Positions 7,534 to 17,901 of a stretch of 64,000 nucleotides of DNA are shown here, in pieces. The notes beneath the pieces are model-generated. The model was given only the letters and a program-made list of their open reading frames with translations, did no database searches and was not told the origin of the DNA. A program made the translations under genes and the position numbers. Positions within the stretch are counted from its first letter, which is position 1; every line of letters starts with the position of its first letter. Source of the DNA: CAZYSK01 sp964649415 (GTDB taxonomy: Bacteria > Chloroflexota > Anaerolineae > B4-G1); NCBI GenBank assembly GCA_964649415.1, contig CAZYSK010000022.1, positions 17,444 through 81,443 on the forward strand, written 5' to 3'.

Positions 7534-10443
7534 TTACGCTGTCTCCCCCAACTTGATTGCCTGAAAGACCTTCATGCGCAGAAGCAGCGCGGCGAGACCG
7601 GCCAGTGCAGCCACGAACAGCATCCCGAAAAGGGCGTAGATGCGGAAGATAGCCGGCCAGGCGATCTGCACCACGAAAGGTGGGGTGTGCGCCGCTGCTC
7701 CGGCACCTACCTGCAGGTAGGGGATGAACAGCTCGCTGACCCAGGCCCCCAGGCCCGTGCCAGCGGCCATGCCTGTCAGGATGAGCAGGGCCAACTCCCA
7801 GGCCAGGAACGCGGTCATCTGTCGGGACGAGAGCCCGATGGCTCGCAGCACTCCCAGCTCGATGAATCGACGGCGGAACGAGAAGAACGCGTAGAGCAGG
7901 AACCCCAGCACGGTCAAGAAAGCCGCAGCCACGAATCCCACAGACAGCAGTCCGAACAATCCCTGGCGCTCTGGCTGCCTCTGCTCCTCGGCAACTTTCA
8001 GGAGCGGTGCGTCCCAGCTTATCACTCCCATGCGCAGCGCCCGGGTGTCCCTCACTACCCGCTCGTAGTCTACACCTGGATCCGTGTCCAACCACACGTC
8101 GTAGGGAAATAGCCCGCCTGCCTGTTCGAACAGGTAGTCCAGGTTGCCCACGAACAGCGGACCATCCTCCTGTGGGTACCAGGTGGGGAACAGGTCGAAG
8201 CCTCCGACGATTTTCACGTCCAGCTCATTGCGCTGGCCATAGGTGGTGATCGTCAGGCGAAAGGTATCACCGGCTTTGAGGGCATGCTGGCTCATGAAGC
8301 TGCGGGGGACCAGCACCCCGTCTGGGTACATAGCCAATGCATTCATCATCGCCCCCAGGCTGGCAGGAGCGAAATCGCGGCGCCAGAAGGCTACCTGGGA
8401 GAAGTCAACGCGGTCAACGCCGAGGTAGATGCCCTCTTGTACGCCGCCGCTCAGCCGGGTGACGGTCTTGTAGTGGCCCACGCGTGCGGCTGCCCGCACA
8501 CCTGGCACTGCAAGGTGCTCAGACACCGGAAGAAAGAGCCAGCGTGGGCCTTCTTCCTCTTCCTCCTCTTCCGTTTCGAGGTCTGCGGAACCGCCCAGAC
8601 CTCCCCCCAGCCCCGTCGTCTGTGTACTCTCACCCATCTCAACCAGGCTCATGTCCGCGCCCGTCTGATAGTACATCTGATCGTACAGGTGGCTATCCAG
8701 CGTCTCGGCCAGTGAGGCCGTGAAAGCCGACAGACTGAGCGTCAGCACCAGGAGCAACAGCGGGGCGCTGTAGAACCCGGGTGTACGCGAGAGGTGGTTG
8801 GATGCCAGCAGGATGCCCACCCCGCTCGTGCGTGACGCGACCCAGGCGATGCCGCCTGTGATCAGAGGCAAGATGCGCAGCAGGAAGAGCGTGAGCGCGA
8901 ATATGCCCAGCGCCGGCACCAGGAAGAGCAGCGGGTTCTGGAAGGGGTCGCCAACCGTCGCTCCGTCTCCTGTGGGCAAGGCGATGCTCCCCTGTTGCCG
9001 CAGCAAGTAGGCACCATAGGCCGCGGGGATGAACAGCATAACGTCTAGCCAGGCACGCTGCCACCACGGCCGGCGCAGCGACCGCGCGCGCTCTTGCTTG
9101 TACGTGACGACCGTATGGCGGGACGCGCCGACGGTGGGCAACACCTGTGCCAGCAAGGCCAGGGCGACCGCGGCCACGCCGAAGCGCAACGTCGCCGGCG
9201 TCACGCCCACTCGCAGATCAGACTGCAATGAGAAATCCAGGAAGCTGCGTGCCCTGCTGATTGCGCGGGCGACTGCTTCGCCGATGGGGGATCCGATGGC
9301 CAGCGCAACGGCTCCCATGAGCAGGCCCTCGAGGCCGGCGATTCCCAGCACCTGGACGGCTGTGGCCCCCCGGCTGCGCAGGACGGCGATCTCGTTGCGC
9401 TGCCGGCTCACAGCCAGGCCGCCCACCAGGCCGACGAACGCCAGGATGAGGCCGATGATGGGTACACTGAAGGCGTATAGCAGGATAGTCAGCAAACCCG
9501 CAGCCTGGCGGTACTTGTGCAGCGCGTCCACCGGTGACAAATCTAGCCTGGTGTTGGGCAACAGGCCTGCCGCACGCTGCTGGACTGCGGTGGTTCTGGC
9601 AAGGAGCGGGGCGGCGTCGCTGGCGTGGACGTCCGAGCCGTCCATCACCAGGTACCACAGTGCCAGGTAGACCTCGTCCTCCATATATGGGCTGATACGA
9701 TCCCGGAATGTCTCCTCTGGCACAAGGAGCACATCGTTCAACGCTGTCGGTTTGTAGAACCAGAACGCCTCCTGGGGATCTGCCGGCGTCCACACACCGG
9801 CTATGCGCACCGTGATTTCTGTCCTGCGTTCCTGTCCCTCCGTCTCGTGGCGAGCGAAGGCCGTGTACGTCTCACCGACCTGCAGGCCGAGTTCCGTGGC
9901 GAGGGCTTGGCTCACCAGTGCGTCAACCGTGCTGTCCTGGGAAGGCGCTGCTACGGCCGGGAAATTGCCCTCCTGGATGATGATATGGTCTTCCAGACCA
10001 GTTGCGAAACCGAAGCTGACCCAGGTCAACGGATCCTTGATGTCCGCGTAGGCGATATCCTCCATGGGGAACAGGCGGAAGTTGTCGGTCTTGGCGTACC
10101 GTACGATGATCTCCTGTGGTAGTCCCAGGGTGGAGGTTGCTGGGCCGGAAAGATACTGGTCAACGGGCTGCATGTCCTCCAATTCCACCGGACCGCCCCA
10201 AGCCCCTATGTAACGGAACATGAAAGCGAACGGCGGACGGTTGCCCCGGTCGGAATCTGACCCGCCCGAGAGCTCCTCGCGCAACACACGGTAGTAGACC
10301 GCATCGGCGTATAGAGGCACGCTCATGGTGAGTGCCACAGATACTACCAGGCCGAGCGCGGTTGCCAGCGTCAGCCAGCGTTGGGAGAAAAGACGCTTGG
10401 CAGCTACCGTGAAAGTGGCCCAGATGCGTAGTAGTGCGCTCAT
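7534..10443 (-). CDS. ABC transporter permease with two FtsX domains
   Basis: This 969-residue inner-membrane protein has an N-terminal membrane segment (LTLATALGLVVSVALTMSVPLYADAV), a large extracytoplasmic region, a first FtsX domain near residues 320-440 (GGLAVSRQRNEIAVLRSRGA), further membrane segments, an acidic loop with a run of glutamates near residue 620, and a second FtsX domain at the C-terminus (FRRRFIELGVLRAIGLSSRQM). One polypeptide therefore probably supplies both halves of the pump, as in duplicated FtsX/MacB permeases. It starts 13 bases after the adaptor gene and runs into the two ATPase genes. The role is tripartite-like or mechanotransmitting export; the substrate is unknown. 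Confidence 0.88.
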   Translation of the reverse strand: MSALLRIWATFTVAAKRLFSQRWLTLATALGLVVSVALTMSVPLYADAVYYRVLREELSGGSDSDRGNRPPFAFMFRYIGAWGGPVELEDMQPVDQYLSGPATSTLGLPQEIIVRYAKTDNFRLFPMEDIAYADIKDPLTWVSFGFATGLEDHIIIQEGNFPAVAAPSQDSTVDALVSQALATELGLQVGETYTAFARHETEGQERRTEITVRIAGVWTPADPQEAFWFYKPTALNDVLLVPEETFRDRISPYMEDEVYLALWYLVMDGSDVHASDAAPLLARTTAVQQRAAGLLPNTRLDLSPVDALHKYRQAAGLLTILLYAFSVPIIGLILAFVGLVGGLAVSRQRNEIAVLRSRGATAVQVLGIAGLEGLLMGAVALAIGSPIGEAVARAISRARSFLDFSLQSDLRVGVTPATLRFGVAAVALALLAQVLPTVGASRHTVVTYKQERARSLRRPWWQRAWLDVMLFIPAAYGAYLLRQQGSIALPTGDGATVGDPFQNPLLFLVPALGIFALTLFLLRILPLITGGIAWVASRTSGVGILLASNHLSRTPGFYSAPLLLLVLTLSLSAFTASLAETLDSHLYDQMYYQTGADMSLVEMGESTQTTGLGGGLGGSADLETEEEEEEEGPRWLFLPVSEHLAVPGVRAAARVGHYKTVTRLSGGVQEGIYLGVDRVDFSQVAFWRRDFAPASLGAMMNALAMYPDGVLVPRSFMSQHALKAGDTFRLTITTYGQRNELDVKIVGGFDLFPTWYPQEDGPLFVGNLDYLFEQAGGLFPYDVWLDTDPGVDYERVVRDTRALRMGVISWDAPLLKVAEEQRQPERQGLFGLLSVGFVAAAFLTVLGFLLYAFFSFRRRFIELGVLRAIGLSSRQMTAFLAWELALLILTGMAAGTGLGAWVSELFIPYLQVGAGAAAHTPPFVVQIAWPAIFRIYALFGMLFVAALAGLAALLLRMKVFQAIKLGETA

Positions 10444-10456
10444 GAGGCCGCCACCC

Positions 10457-11791
10457 CTACTGCCCGATCACGATCTGACCCTCGGTCAGCCCTGTTTCGA
10501 TTTCGACGCGGTCTTCGCCCTGAATGCCAACCTTGACGTCCACGCGCCGCTGGCCTTCGCCTTCCTGTACGACGACAAACTTGCGACCTTCGAAGGTGCG
10601 GATCGCTTGCGGCGGCAACCAGAGCACGTCGTCCTTGCTCTCCAACACCACGGTCACGCGTACCATGTCGCCCCGCTCGAAACCCGCCTCAGCGGCTGTC
10701 GTCATCAGCGCGATACGGGTGGACTTGTCCTCCTCTTCCACGCCAGAGCTGCGGCCACCGCCGCCGTAGGGGTACGGTAGCCGGCGGATGTGGCCGTCAA
10801 GCTCCTCCCCAGGCCCGCTGACCAGCACGACCGTGACCGGCATCTCCTCGGCCAGATCCTGCATTTGCTTGTCCGTTAGTTCAGCGCTGGCCTCCAGTTG
10901 GGCAGGGTCGGCGATGATCATCACGGGCCGATAGGCATCTACCATCCTGCCCTCTATGGCACTGGTCGAGAGGATTTGGCCGTCGAAGGGGGCTATCAAC
11001 TGCGCGTCTGTAAGTTGTGCGGTCAGGCGATCCACGGTCAGTTGGGCGCTCTGGATGCTCAACCCGGTCTCGACCTCTTCTAGCCGCAGCCGGGCACGTT
11101 CTACCTCGGTCTCCAGAATGAGCAACTCCAACTGGTTGGCACGCTGCTCGGCCACTGCGGCTTCGTAGTTGGACTGAGCAATGGCCAGGTTGTCTTGCGC
11201 ATTCTCCCACCCCTCGGTGTAGGCCTTCTGGACGTCCTCGTAGCGCCACTCCCACGGGCGGTTGTATGCCTTCTCGTACTCGTACGCCGCCTCGGCCTCG
11301 TGCTCAATGGCGTTTTGCAGGGCAATCTCGGCGGCCGTCAGGTCAGGGAAGCGCGTCTGTGCCTGTTCCAGGCGCAGTTCGGCGATTCGCAGGTTGCTTT
11401 CGGCCTCGAAGAGCTCCCGTTTCGAGCTTAGCTGGATCGTCTCTAATTCGGTCGTGGCCTGGGCAAGCTGGTTCTTCAGATCGGTGATCTCGAGCTCTGC
11501 GAGCAGGTCCCCGGCGTGGACTATGTCGTCCCGTTTGACGTAGACAACCTCGACGTAGCCGGAGGTGCGGAAGAAGAGCTCCTCCTCCACCACGGGGGCA
11601 ATGCGTCCTGTGAACTGGAGCTTCTTCACCACTTCCCCACGCTGCACCACATACGTCGGTTTTGTAGGCACGATGGGTGTAGGGATGGGGGTAGGGGTCG
11701 CTTCCTGTTCCGGGGCTGGCGCACGGCTGCAGCCTATCACCACGATCAAGGATAGCAATAGCGCTGCCGTGCATTTGCTTCGTTGGGCCAT
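10457..11791 (-). CDS. Efflux adaptor lipoprotein (membrane fusion protein, HlyD/MacA-like)
   Basis: This 444-residue protein has a signal peptide ending in the lipobox VVIGC with Cys21, followed by a Pro/Thr linker. A biotinyl-lipoyl-like domain (VVKKLQFTGRIAPVVEEELFF) comes next, then a long coiled coil at about residues 100-250 rich in Leu, Ala and Glu, the second lipoyl half (IAPFDGQILST) and beta-barrel domains up to the C-terminus. This is the order of periplasmic adaptor subunits. It is the first gene of the efflux operon and has a promoter far upstream at 12080-12108. In a monoderm organism the adaptor would be anchored outside the membrane and might present substrates to the permease. 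Confidence 0.87.
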   Translation of the reverse strand: MAQRSKCTAALLLSLIVVIGCSRAPAPEQEATPTPIPTPIVPTKPTYVVQRGEVVKKLQFTGRIAPVVEEELFFRTSGYVEVVYVKRDDIVHAGDLLAELEITDLKNQLAQATTELETIQLSSKRELFEAESNLRIAELRLEQAQTRFPDLTAAEIALQNAIEHEAEAAYEYEKAYNRPWEWRYEDVQKAYTEGWENAQDNLAIAQSNYEAAVAEQRANQLELLILETEVERARLRLEEVETGLSIQSAQLTVDRLTAQLTDAQLIAPFDGQILSTSAIEGRMVDAYRPVMIIADPAQLEASAELTDKQMQDLAEEMPVTVVLVSGPGEELDGHIRRLPYPYGGGGRSSGVEEEDKSTRIALMTTAAEAGFERGDMVRVTVVLESKDDVLWLPPQAIRTFEGRKFVVVQEGEGQRRVDVKVGIQGEDRVEIETGLTEGQIVIGQ

Positions 11792-12079
11792 GTATCTCTC
11801 CTTCTGCTCTGACTACCGTATTTGACTGAGCTGAAGATGTCCCCACAGCGTCTGCGGTGTTTCCGAACCCTTCTCTCCGCGTCGGCCCTTTGCGCATACG
11901 TGCCGCTTTGGGGACGCGGTCCCCGCGCCCTCATCCTTCGCCTTGCTGTATGGGGGTGGTGGGGCTCTTTTCATCTTCGGTGCTCAGGATCAGCCTGTCT
12001 AGACGAAACATCGCTGGCGCCGTCCTGTGGAATGGCACGCCAGCGAGGAATAGCCGCCTGCTTGTTGGGAGCCCGCTAC

Positions 12080-12108
12080 ATTATAGTTCAACAGAGGTGA
12101 TTCGTCAA
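12080..12108 (-). promoter_or_regulatory. Promoter of the efflux operon
   Basis: The -35 box TTGACG (12103-12108) and a perfect -10 box TATAAT (12080-12085) are 17 bases apart on the minus strand. The predicted leader to the adaptor ATG at 11791 is about 280 bases and contains no gene. The -35 box lies two bases from the -35 box of the hrcA promoter, facing away. Confidence 0.6.
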
Positions 12109-12110
12109 AT

Positions 12111-12139
12111 TTGACAGATTACCTGCCCTATGGTATGAT
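12111..12139 (+). promoter_or_regulatory. Sigma-A type promoter of the hrcA operon
   Basis: A perfect -35 box TTGACA (12111-12116) and the -10 box TATGAT (12134-12139) are 17 bases apart. The CIRCE operator begins 12 bases downstream, where it would overlap the transcription start, the usual place for HrcA repression. Confidence 0.85.
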
Positions 12140-12151
12140 TGGTGGCGGTTT

Positions 12152-12178
12152 TTAGCACTCTAAAGGCGAGAGTGCTAA
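12152..12178 (+). promoter_or_regulatory. CIRCE operator (HrcA binding site)
   Basis: The perfect inverted repeat TTAGCACTC-N9-GAGTGCTAA is the consensus CIRCE element. It lies between the hrcA promoter and the hrcA start codon, so HrcA represses its own operon when not under heat stress. Confidence 0.97.
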
Positions 12179-12208
12179 AGCGTTGTGATGATGCGAAAGG
12201 GATGACAC

Positions 12209-13240
12209 ATGGATGAGTTGACCCCTCGCCAGCAGACGATTCTGGGCTTGGCCGTGCGTGAATATGTGAAAAGCGCCGCGCCGGTCAGTTCCCGCGCGCT
12301 GGTGGGGCGCTATGGGCTCGAGGTGAGCACGGCCACGGTGCGCAACGAACTGGCCTTGCTGGAGGAGTTGGGCTATCTCGATCATCCCCATACGTCCGCC
12401 GGGCGCGTTCCCACACACAAAGGGTATCATCATTTCGTCGAGCGGCTGGTGGGCAAGGTGGAGTTGCCCTTGCGAGAGCGTCGCACGATCGCCCATCAGT
12501 TTCATCAGGCGCGTCAAGACTTCGAACAGTGGCTGCCGTTGGCGGCTTCTGTTCTCTCCCGCACAGCACGGGGAGCGGCCCTGGTCACAGCGCCTCAGGC
12601 TGCTGAGGTCGTCTACAAGCACCTGCAACTCATCTCCACTCAGGAGCGGCAGGTGTTGTTGGTTCTAGTCCTACGTGGGGGCACGATCAAGCAGCAGCTG
12701 CTGACCCTGGCTGAACCTCTTAACCAGCGGGCTCTCGATGAGATCACTGACCGGCTCAACCAGCATTGCACGGGGCTCGGCGCTGAGGAAATACAGGCGC
12801 GTGTGGGGGAACTGCCCGCACTAGAGGCCGACATAGCTGGCCTCGTGGTAGAGATCATGCATCATGCTGAGGGTAGCACGGCCGCTACCGTCTACCGCGA
12901 TGGGCTGGGTGAGGTCTTGCAGCAGCCCGAGTTCTCCGGGGGAGAACAGGCCCAGGGTCTGGTGCGAGTGATGGAGGAACACAGTTTCCTCGAGGCGGTC
13001 CTGGCCGACGCCCTCAGCCCAGAGGTCGGCAGTGTGCGGGTGCTGATCGGCGGCGAGGGCCGTTGGGATGACCTGCAGGCCTGTAGCCTGGTGTTGGGCC
13101 GCTACGGCGTATCTGGCTTTGCCACTGGGGCCCTGGGTGTCGTGGGTCCGACGCGTATGCTGTATGGCCGGGCGATTTCGGCTGTCCGCTTTGTAGCGGG
13201 CCTGCTCACTGACTTCGTGTATGATATGGGCGTGGAATAG
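12209..13240 (+). CDS. hrcA: Heat-inducible transcription repressor HrcA
   Basis: This 343-residue protein has the N-terminal winged helix of HrcA (residues 1-75, with VSSRALVGRYGLEVSTATVRNELALLEELGYLDHPHTSAGRVP), then the GAF-like and dimerisation regions ending in the typical GPTRMLYGRAISAVRFVAG. It binds CIRCE (12152-12178) directly upstream and represses this operon. Folding of HrcA normally depends on GroEL, which links repression to chaperone availability. It is the first gene of hrcA-grpE-dnaK-dnaJ. No groEL is in this window. Confidence 0.97.
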   Translation: MDELTPRQQTILGLAVREYVKSAAPVSSRALVGRYGLEVSTATVRNELALLEELGYLDHPHTSAGRVPTHKGYHHFVERLVGKVELPLRERRTIAHQFHQARQDFEQWLPLAASVLSRTARGAALVTAPQAAEVVYKHLQLISTQERQVLLVLVLRGGTIKQQLLTLAEPLNQRALDEITDRLNQHCTGLGAEEIQARVGELPALEADIAGLVVEIMHHAEGSTAATVYRDGLGEVLQQPEFSGGEQAQGLVRVMEEHSFLEAVLADALSPEVGSVRVLIGGEGRWDDLQACSLVLGRYGVSGFATGALGVVGPTRMLYGRAISAVRFVAGLLTDFVYDMGVE

Positions 13241-13316
13241 CAGGCGGACGGTCATAAGCCACGATGAACGTTAACTACCGTCAACGAATAGACGACGTAG
13301 CTGCAAGGAGGTCCGG

Positions 13317-13964
13317 GTGACTGATAGCAAGGATGCTGAAATGCAAACCGAAGGTGAAGCGGTGGAAGAACAGATAGGTCCGCCGGGTACGGACGCGGTT
13401 GAGGAGGTGGAATCGACCGAGACTCCCGGTGAAGTGGAGATACTGCGTGAGGATCTGGAGGAGGCGAAGGCCCAGGCGGCTCAGTACCTCGATGGCTGGC
13501 AGAGGACCCAGGCAGAGTTTGCCAACTACAAGAAACGGCAGGAGGCGGAGCGCTTGCAGTTGACCACGTTGGCGAACGCTGTTCTGCTGCGTAAACTGCT
13601 GCCCGTCGTGGACGACTTCGAACGGGCTATGACGTCTCTTCCATCCAGTTTGCAGCAGTTGACCTGGTGCGAAGGGATTGTCTTGATCAAGGTCAAGCTG
13701 GACGGTATCCTGGAATCCGAGGGCGTCAAGCGGATCGACGTCGAGGGCCAGGCATTCGACCCCCGTTTTCACGAAGCTGTCACGTATGAAGAGGTTGAGG
13801 GCTACAAAGACGGTCAAATCATCGGTGAGTTGCAGCGGGGCTATATGCTCGACGAGCGTGTGCTGCGACCTGCCTTGGTGCGAGTGGCCAAAGCGTTGGT
13901 TCCCCAGCCTGAGGAAGCCGCGCAACCTGAGGATGATAGCGACTTAGCTGAGAGCAAGGAGTAG
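13317..13964 (+). CDS. grpE: Nucleotide exchange factor GrpE
   Basis: This 215-residue protein exchanges ADP for ATP on DnaK. It starts with GTG at 13317 after a strong AAGGAGG site (13305-13311). Residues 1-45 are acidic and disordered. A long coiled coil follows (EILREDLEEAKAQAAQYLDGWQRTQAEFANYKKRQE), and the C-terminal beta domain carries RRFDPRFHEAV-like and GYMLDERVLRPALVRVAK signatures typical of GrpE. The acidic C-terminal tail (residues 198-215) is longer than usual. It lies between hrcA and dnaK, 6 bases before the latter. Confidence 0.96.
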   Translation: MTDSKDAEMQTEGEAVEEQIGPPGTDAVEEVESTETPGEVEILREDLEEAKAQAAQYLDGWQRTQAEFANYKKRQEAERLQLTTLANAVLLRKLLPVVDDFERAMTSLPSSLQQLTWCEGIVLIKVKLDGILESEGVKRIDVEGQAFDPRFHEAVTYEEVEGYKDGQIIGELQRGYMLDERVLRPALVRVAKALVPQPEEAAQPEDDSDLAESKE

Positions 13965-13970
13965 CGCACA

Positions 13971-15866
13971 ATGGGCAAAATCATCGGCATTGATCTGGGT
14001 ACAACCAATTCGGTCTGTGGGGTGATGCTGGGCGGTGAGCCGAGCGTTGTTACCAGTGTCGAGGGGGGGCGGCTGTTCCCCTCGGTCGTGGCCGTCAACC
14101 CCAAGACGGGGGAGCGAATGGTCGGCCAGGTTGCCAAGCGCCAGGCTGTGGTCAATCCAGAAAACACAGTCTTCTCTATCAAGCGCTTCATGGGGCGCAA
14201 GTTCAGTGACCCGGAGGTCCAGCGCGCCCTGGAGGTCGTCCCGTACAAGGTCACGGCAGCCCCCAATGGGGATGTGCGGGTTTGGATAGGGGAGAAGGAA
14301 TACAGTCCGCCGGAGATCTCGGCTATGATCCTGCAGAAGATCAAGGCTGATGCGGATGCGTACTTGGGTGAGGCAATCACCCAGGCGGTCATCACCGTGC
14401 CGGCTTACTTCAACGACAGCCAGCGTCAAGCGACAAAGGACGCGGGTCGAATCGCCGGGCTGGAAGTGTTGCGCATCATCAACGAGCCCACGGCTTCCTC
14501 CCTGGCCTACGGGCTGGGCGAGAGCAAGGATGAGACCATTGCTGTCTTCGACCTGGGCGGTGGCACTTTCGATATCTCCATCCTGGACGTCGGGGATGGC
14601 GTCTTCGAGGTGCGCTCGACCAGTGGTGATACCTTCTTGGGAGGCGATGATTGGGATCAGCGCATCATTGACTGGGTTGCGGACGAGTTCAAGAGAGAGC
14701 AGGGTATTGACTTGCGAGGGGATCGTCAAGCGCTTCAGCGCTTGAAGGAGGGGTGCGAGAAGGCGAAAGTCGAGCTGAGCACGGTGCTGGAGACGGAGGT
14801 GAACCTGCCCTTCATCACCGCTGATTCTTCTGGTCCCAAACACCTGCAGATGAAGCTCACGCGGGCCAAGTTGGAGCAACTGACCGAGGACCTGATTGAG
14901 CGCACGATTGAGCCGTGCAAGCAGGCCCTGTCTGATGCCAAGCTCAAGCCGGCGGACATCGACCAGATCATCCTGGTGGGCGGCATGACGCGTATGCCGG
15001 CCATTCAGCGACAGGTCGCCGAGTTCTTCAGGAGGGAGCCTCACAAGGGGGTCAACCCGGACGAGGTCGTGGGCCTGGGTGCCTCGATTCAGGCGGGCGT
15101 CCTCGGTGGCGAGGTCAAGGATGTGCTCCTGCTCGACGTCACGCCGCTGACGCTCAGCATTGAGACCCTGGGGGGTGTGGCTACTTCGCTTATCGAGCGG
15201 AATACAACCATTCCCACCCGCAAGGGCCAGATTTTCTCCACTGCCAGTGACGGCCAGACGCAAGTGGAGATCCATGTGGTTCAGGGAGAGCGCCCCATGG
15301 CGTCCGACAACAAGAGCCTGGGGAAGTTCATCCTGGATGGTATCCCACCTGCGCCTCGCGGTATCCCGCAGATTGACGTGACGTTCGACATTGATGCGAA
15401 TGGCATTCTCAACGTCTCTGCTCAGGATAAGGCAACCGGACGGGAACAGTCTATGCAGATCATCCCTTCCAGTGGCCTTGCCGATGACGAGGTCGATCAG
15501 ATGATGCGGGAGGCTGAGAGGCATCGAGAGCAGGATGAGAACAAGAAGGCAGAAGTAGAGGCACGTAACATGGCCGACAATGCTGTCTATGGCGCTGAGA
15601 AGTTGCTGCGCGAGCAGGGAGATAAGGTGCCGGCCAACTTGCGCTCTGAGGTGGAAGCCAAGACCGAGGCGCTCAAGAACGTCATTCAGAGTGGGGATGT
15701 TGGCACTGTTCGGCAGCGCACGGACGAGTTGAATCAGGCAATCCAGCAGGTTGGGGCCGCGATGTACGAGCAGGCTGGACCGGAGGCTCCGCCTCCCCCC
15801 GACACTGCCGGTGAGCCACCCGGTGGTGATGAAGACATCATTGAAGGCGAGTTCAGCGAGACCTAG
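13971..15866 (+). CDS. dnaK: Chaperone DnaK (Hsp70)
   Basis: This 631-residue Hsp70 has the ATPase signatures [10 protein letters not shown] at the N-terminus, IFDLGGG-type [11 protein letters not shown] near residue 190 and [10 protein letters not shown] near 330. The substrate domain is recognisable by [16 protein letters not shown], and the lid is helical. It ends in a charged tail with EGEF. The gene starts at ATG 13971, 6 bases after grpE, and is co-transcribed from the CIRCE-controlled promoter. The opposite strand is open over almost the whole length, a codon-usage effect and not a gene. Confidence 0.98.
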   Translation: MGKIIGIDLGTTNSVCGVMLGGEPSVVTSVEGGRLFPSVVAVNPKTGERMVGQVAKRQAVVNPENTVFSIKRFMGRKFSDPEVQRALEVVPYKVTAAPNGDVRVWIGEKEYSPPEISAMILQKIKADADAYLGEAITQAVITVPAYFNDSQRQATKDAGRIAGLEVLRIINEPTASSLAYGLGESKDETIAVFDLGGGTFDISILDVGDGVFEVRSTSGDTFLGGDDWDQRIIDWVADEFKREQGIDLRGDRQALQRLKEGCEKAKVELSTVLETEVNLPFITADSSGPKHLQMKLTRAKLEQLTEDLIERTIEPCKQALSDAKLKPADIDQIILVGGMTRMPAIQRQVAEFFRREPHKGVNPDEVVGLGASIQAGVLGGEVKDVLLLDVTPLTLSIETLGGVATSLIERNTTIPTRKGQIFSTASDGQTQVEIHVVQGERPMASDNKSLGKFILDGIPPAPRGIPQIDVTFDIDANGILNVSAQDKATGREQSMQIIPSSGLADDEVDQMMREAERHREQDENKKAEVEARNMADNAVYGAEKLLREQGDKVPANLRSEVEAKTEALKNVIQSGDVGTVRQRTDELNQAIQQVGAAMYEQAGPEAPPPPDTAGEPPGGDEDIIEGEFSET

Positions 15867-15924
15867 TGGGTGCAAGTGAGTGTGAAGGACTACAGCGCGG
15901 CGAGTAGCGAGGATACACTCGTTG

Positions 15925-15940
15925 CTCGCTGCTTAGCGAG
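15925..15940 (+). other. Hairpin directly upstream of dnaJ
   Basis: CTCGCT (15925-15930) and AGCGAG (15935-15940) form a perfect 6-bp stem with the loop GCTT. It ends 5 bases before the preferred dnaJ start codon, where a ribosome binding site would be expected, so it may tune translation. The flanking sequence contains further GCGAG repeats. Confidence 0.4.
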
Positions 15941-15945
15941 TGCCA

Positions 15946-17073
15946 ATGAGTAGCAGACGGGATTACTACGAGGTGCTGGGGGTCGATCGTTCGGCCACCC
16001 CAGCCGAGATCAAGAAAGCCTATCGAGGGCTCGCGCGCCAGTTCCATCCGGACGTCAGTCAGGTATCCGATGCCGAGACGCGCTTCAAGGAGATCAACGA
16101 GGCCTACGAGGTGCTCTCCGACCCAGAGAAACGAACCACTTACGACCGCTTTGGTCACGCGGGGCTCGGCGGGGGAGGGATGGGCTTTGACTTTGGCTTC
16201 CGCGACCCGTTCGAGATCTTCGAGGAAGTCTTTGGGGGCGGATTCGGGTTTCGCACTTCCGCTCGTCGCGGGCCGCGGCGTGGAGCCGACCTGCGCTATG
16301 ACTTGCAGTTGACATTCGAAGAAGCGGTCTTCGGCTGTGAGAAGGAGATCGAAGTCTCGCGCTACGAGGTGTGCCCAGCGTGCAATGGCAGCGGGGCAGA
16401 GCCCGGGACGTCGCCCGTGCGCTGCTCCGAGTGCGGCGGTACGGGCCAGGTGCGGCGGGTGCAGCGCTCAATCTTGGGCTCATTTGTCAGCGTGACCACC
16501 TGCCCGGTCTGCCAGGGCTCTGGGGAGACGATCCCCATTCCGTGCTCCCAGTGCGGCGGCGAGAAGCGGACCCTGAACAACCGCAGTCTCAGTGTAACCA
16601 TTCCACCGGGTGTGGATGTGGGTACACAGATCCGCCTGGCAGGTGAGGGGCAGATGGGGGACCGGGGAGGCCCGTCGGGTAACCTGTACGTCGTCCTGGA
16701 CGTGGAGCCCCATCCGATCTTCCAACGCCGTGGCGACGATATCCTGGTTGAATTGCACATCAACGTAGCTCAGGCGGCCCTGGGAGCCGAGGTCGAAGTG
16801 CCTACCCTCGAGGATAAGGCGACCATCACCGTCCCTGCGGGGACACAGAGCGACACCGTATTACGCTTGCGAAGCAAGGGTGTGCCCCACTTGCGCAAGA
16901 ACGGCCGGGGGGACGAGTTGGTGGTGGTGCGCGTCGCGATTCCGGAGAAGCTGTCCCGGGACCAAAAACGCATCTTCGAGGAGTTGGGCGAGACCTTGGA
17001 GTTGGAGACGGTCGTGGAGCACAAGCAGAAACGCGACCTCGTCGACGAGTTGCGTGAGCTGTTTGGATTGTAG
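15946..17073 (+). CDS. dnaJ: Chaperone DnaJ (Hsp40)
   Basis: This 375-residue type I J protein delivers substrates to DnaK. It has the J domain with HPD (QFHPDVS), a Gly/Phe-rich linker with FGGGFGF, and a zinc region with [24 protein letters not shown] and CSQCGGEK; the fourth CxxCxGxG is imperfect after CxxCGG. The C-terminal substrate domains follow. I prefer ATG 15946, giving [13 protein letters not shown]; an in-frame GTG at 15940 would add two residues. No clear ribosome site is present and a hairpin sits just upstream. It is the last gene of the heat-shock operon. Confidence 0.96.
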   Translation: MSSRRDYYEVLGVDRSATPAEIKKAYRGLARQFHPDVSQVSDAETRFKEINEAYEVLSDPEKRTTYDRFGHAGLGGGGMGFDFGFRDPFEIFEEVFGGGFGFRTSARRGPRRGADLRYDLQLTFEEAVFGCEKEIEVSRYEVCPACNGSGAEPGTSPVRCSECGGTGQVRRVQRSILGSFVSVTTCPVCQGSGETIPIPCSQCGGEKRTLNNRSLSVTIPPGVDVGTQIRLAGEGQMGDRGGPSGNLYVVLDVEPHPIFQRRGDDILVELHINVAQAALGAEVEVPTLEDKATITVPAGTQSDTVLRLRSKGVPHLRKNGRGDELVVVRVAIPEKLSRDQKRIFEELGETLELETVVEHKQKRDLVDELRELFGL

Positions 17074-17147
17074 GAATCACGTGGCCGGTCAGTGGGCCAT
17101 CCACACCGGGCCGACGTCGTAGATCAAGCTAGGCAGGAGAGGATACA

Positions 17148-17876
17148 ATGGCAGATCCATTGCGTGTAACCGTGTGGAACGAGTACCGCCACGAGACGAC
17201 ACATAAGGAGGTCGCCGAGGTATATCCGGACGGCATACACGCAGCCATCGCCCGGCACCTCCGTGCTGAGGGCTTGCAGGTGCAGACCGCGACCCTCGAT
17301 GAACCGGAGCATGGCTTGACCAAGGACGTGCTGTCCGAGACCGATGTGCTGATCTGGTGGGGTCACATGGCCCACGACGAGGTGAGCGATGAGGTCGTGG
17401 ATCGGGTGTACCAGCGGGTGCTGCGCGGCATGGGCTTGATCGTGCTGCACTCGGCGCATTTCTCCAAGATCTTCAAGAAGTTGATGGGGGCCTCGTGTGC
17501 ACTCAAGTGGCGTGAGATGGCCGAGAAGGAGCGCGTCTGGGTGGTCGCGCCGGGGCATCCCATCGCCGAGGACCTGGGCGAGTACTTCGAGATACCGCAC
17601 GCCGAGATGTACGGCGAGTATTTCGATGTCCCCGCGCCGGACGAGTTGGTTTTCGTCAGTTGGTTTCAGGGGGGCGAAGTCTTCCGCAGTGGCTGCTGCT
17701 ATCATCGCGGCCAAGGTAAGGTCTTCTACTTCCGACCTGGCCACGAGACCTATCCGGTCTTCTATCAGCCTGAGGTGTTGCAGGTGATCAGCAATGCCGT
17801 ACGCTGGGCCGCACCGGTACACCGGCCGCCGGTCACGTTTGGGCATCGCCCTGACCCTCTGGAGCCGGTTGGCTAA
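17148..17876 (+). CDS. ThuA domain protein (trehalose utilisation-like)
   Basis: This 242-residue protein has the class I glutamine amidotransferase-like fold of the ThuA family, with [11 protein letters not shown] at the N-terminus, a central [14 protein letters not shown] and [19 protein letters not shown], and a C-terminal [18 protein letters not shown]. The catalytic triad of true amidotransferases is not apparent at the nucleophile (LHSAHFS in place of a Cys elbow). ThuA proteins are linked to sugar metabolism in Rhizobia, but the reaction is unknown. A good AGGAGAGG site precedes the ATG. It lies 75 bases after dnaJ and 25 before prmA. Confidence 0.85.
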   Translation: MADPLRVTVWNEYRHETTHKEVAEVYPDGIHAAIARHLRAEGLQVQTATLDEPEHGLTKDVLSETDVLIWWGHMAHDEVSDEVVDRVYQRVLRGMGLIVLHSAHFSKIFKKLMGASCALKWREMAEKERVWVVAPGHPIAEDLGEYFEIPHAEMYGEYFDVPAPDELVFVSWFQGGEVFRSGCCYHRGQGKVFYFRPGHETYPVFYQPEVLQVISNAVRWAAPVHRPPVTFGHRPDPLEPVG

Positions 17877-17901
17877 CCAGCCTTTCCAATCTTGTTTGGC
17901 G

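Noticed and set aside
13944..15875. A very long open frame antisense to dnaK
   Set aside because: It mirrors the codon pattern of a certain gene, has no ribosome site, and its translation has no recognisable domain.
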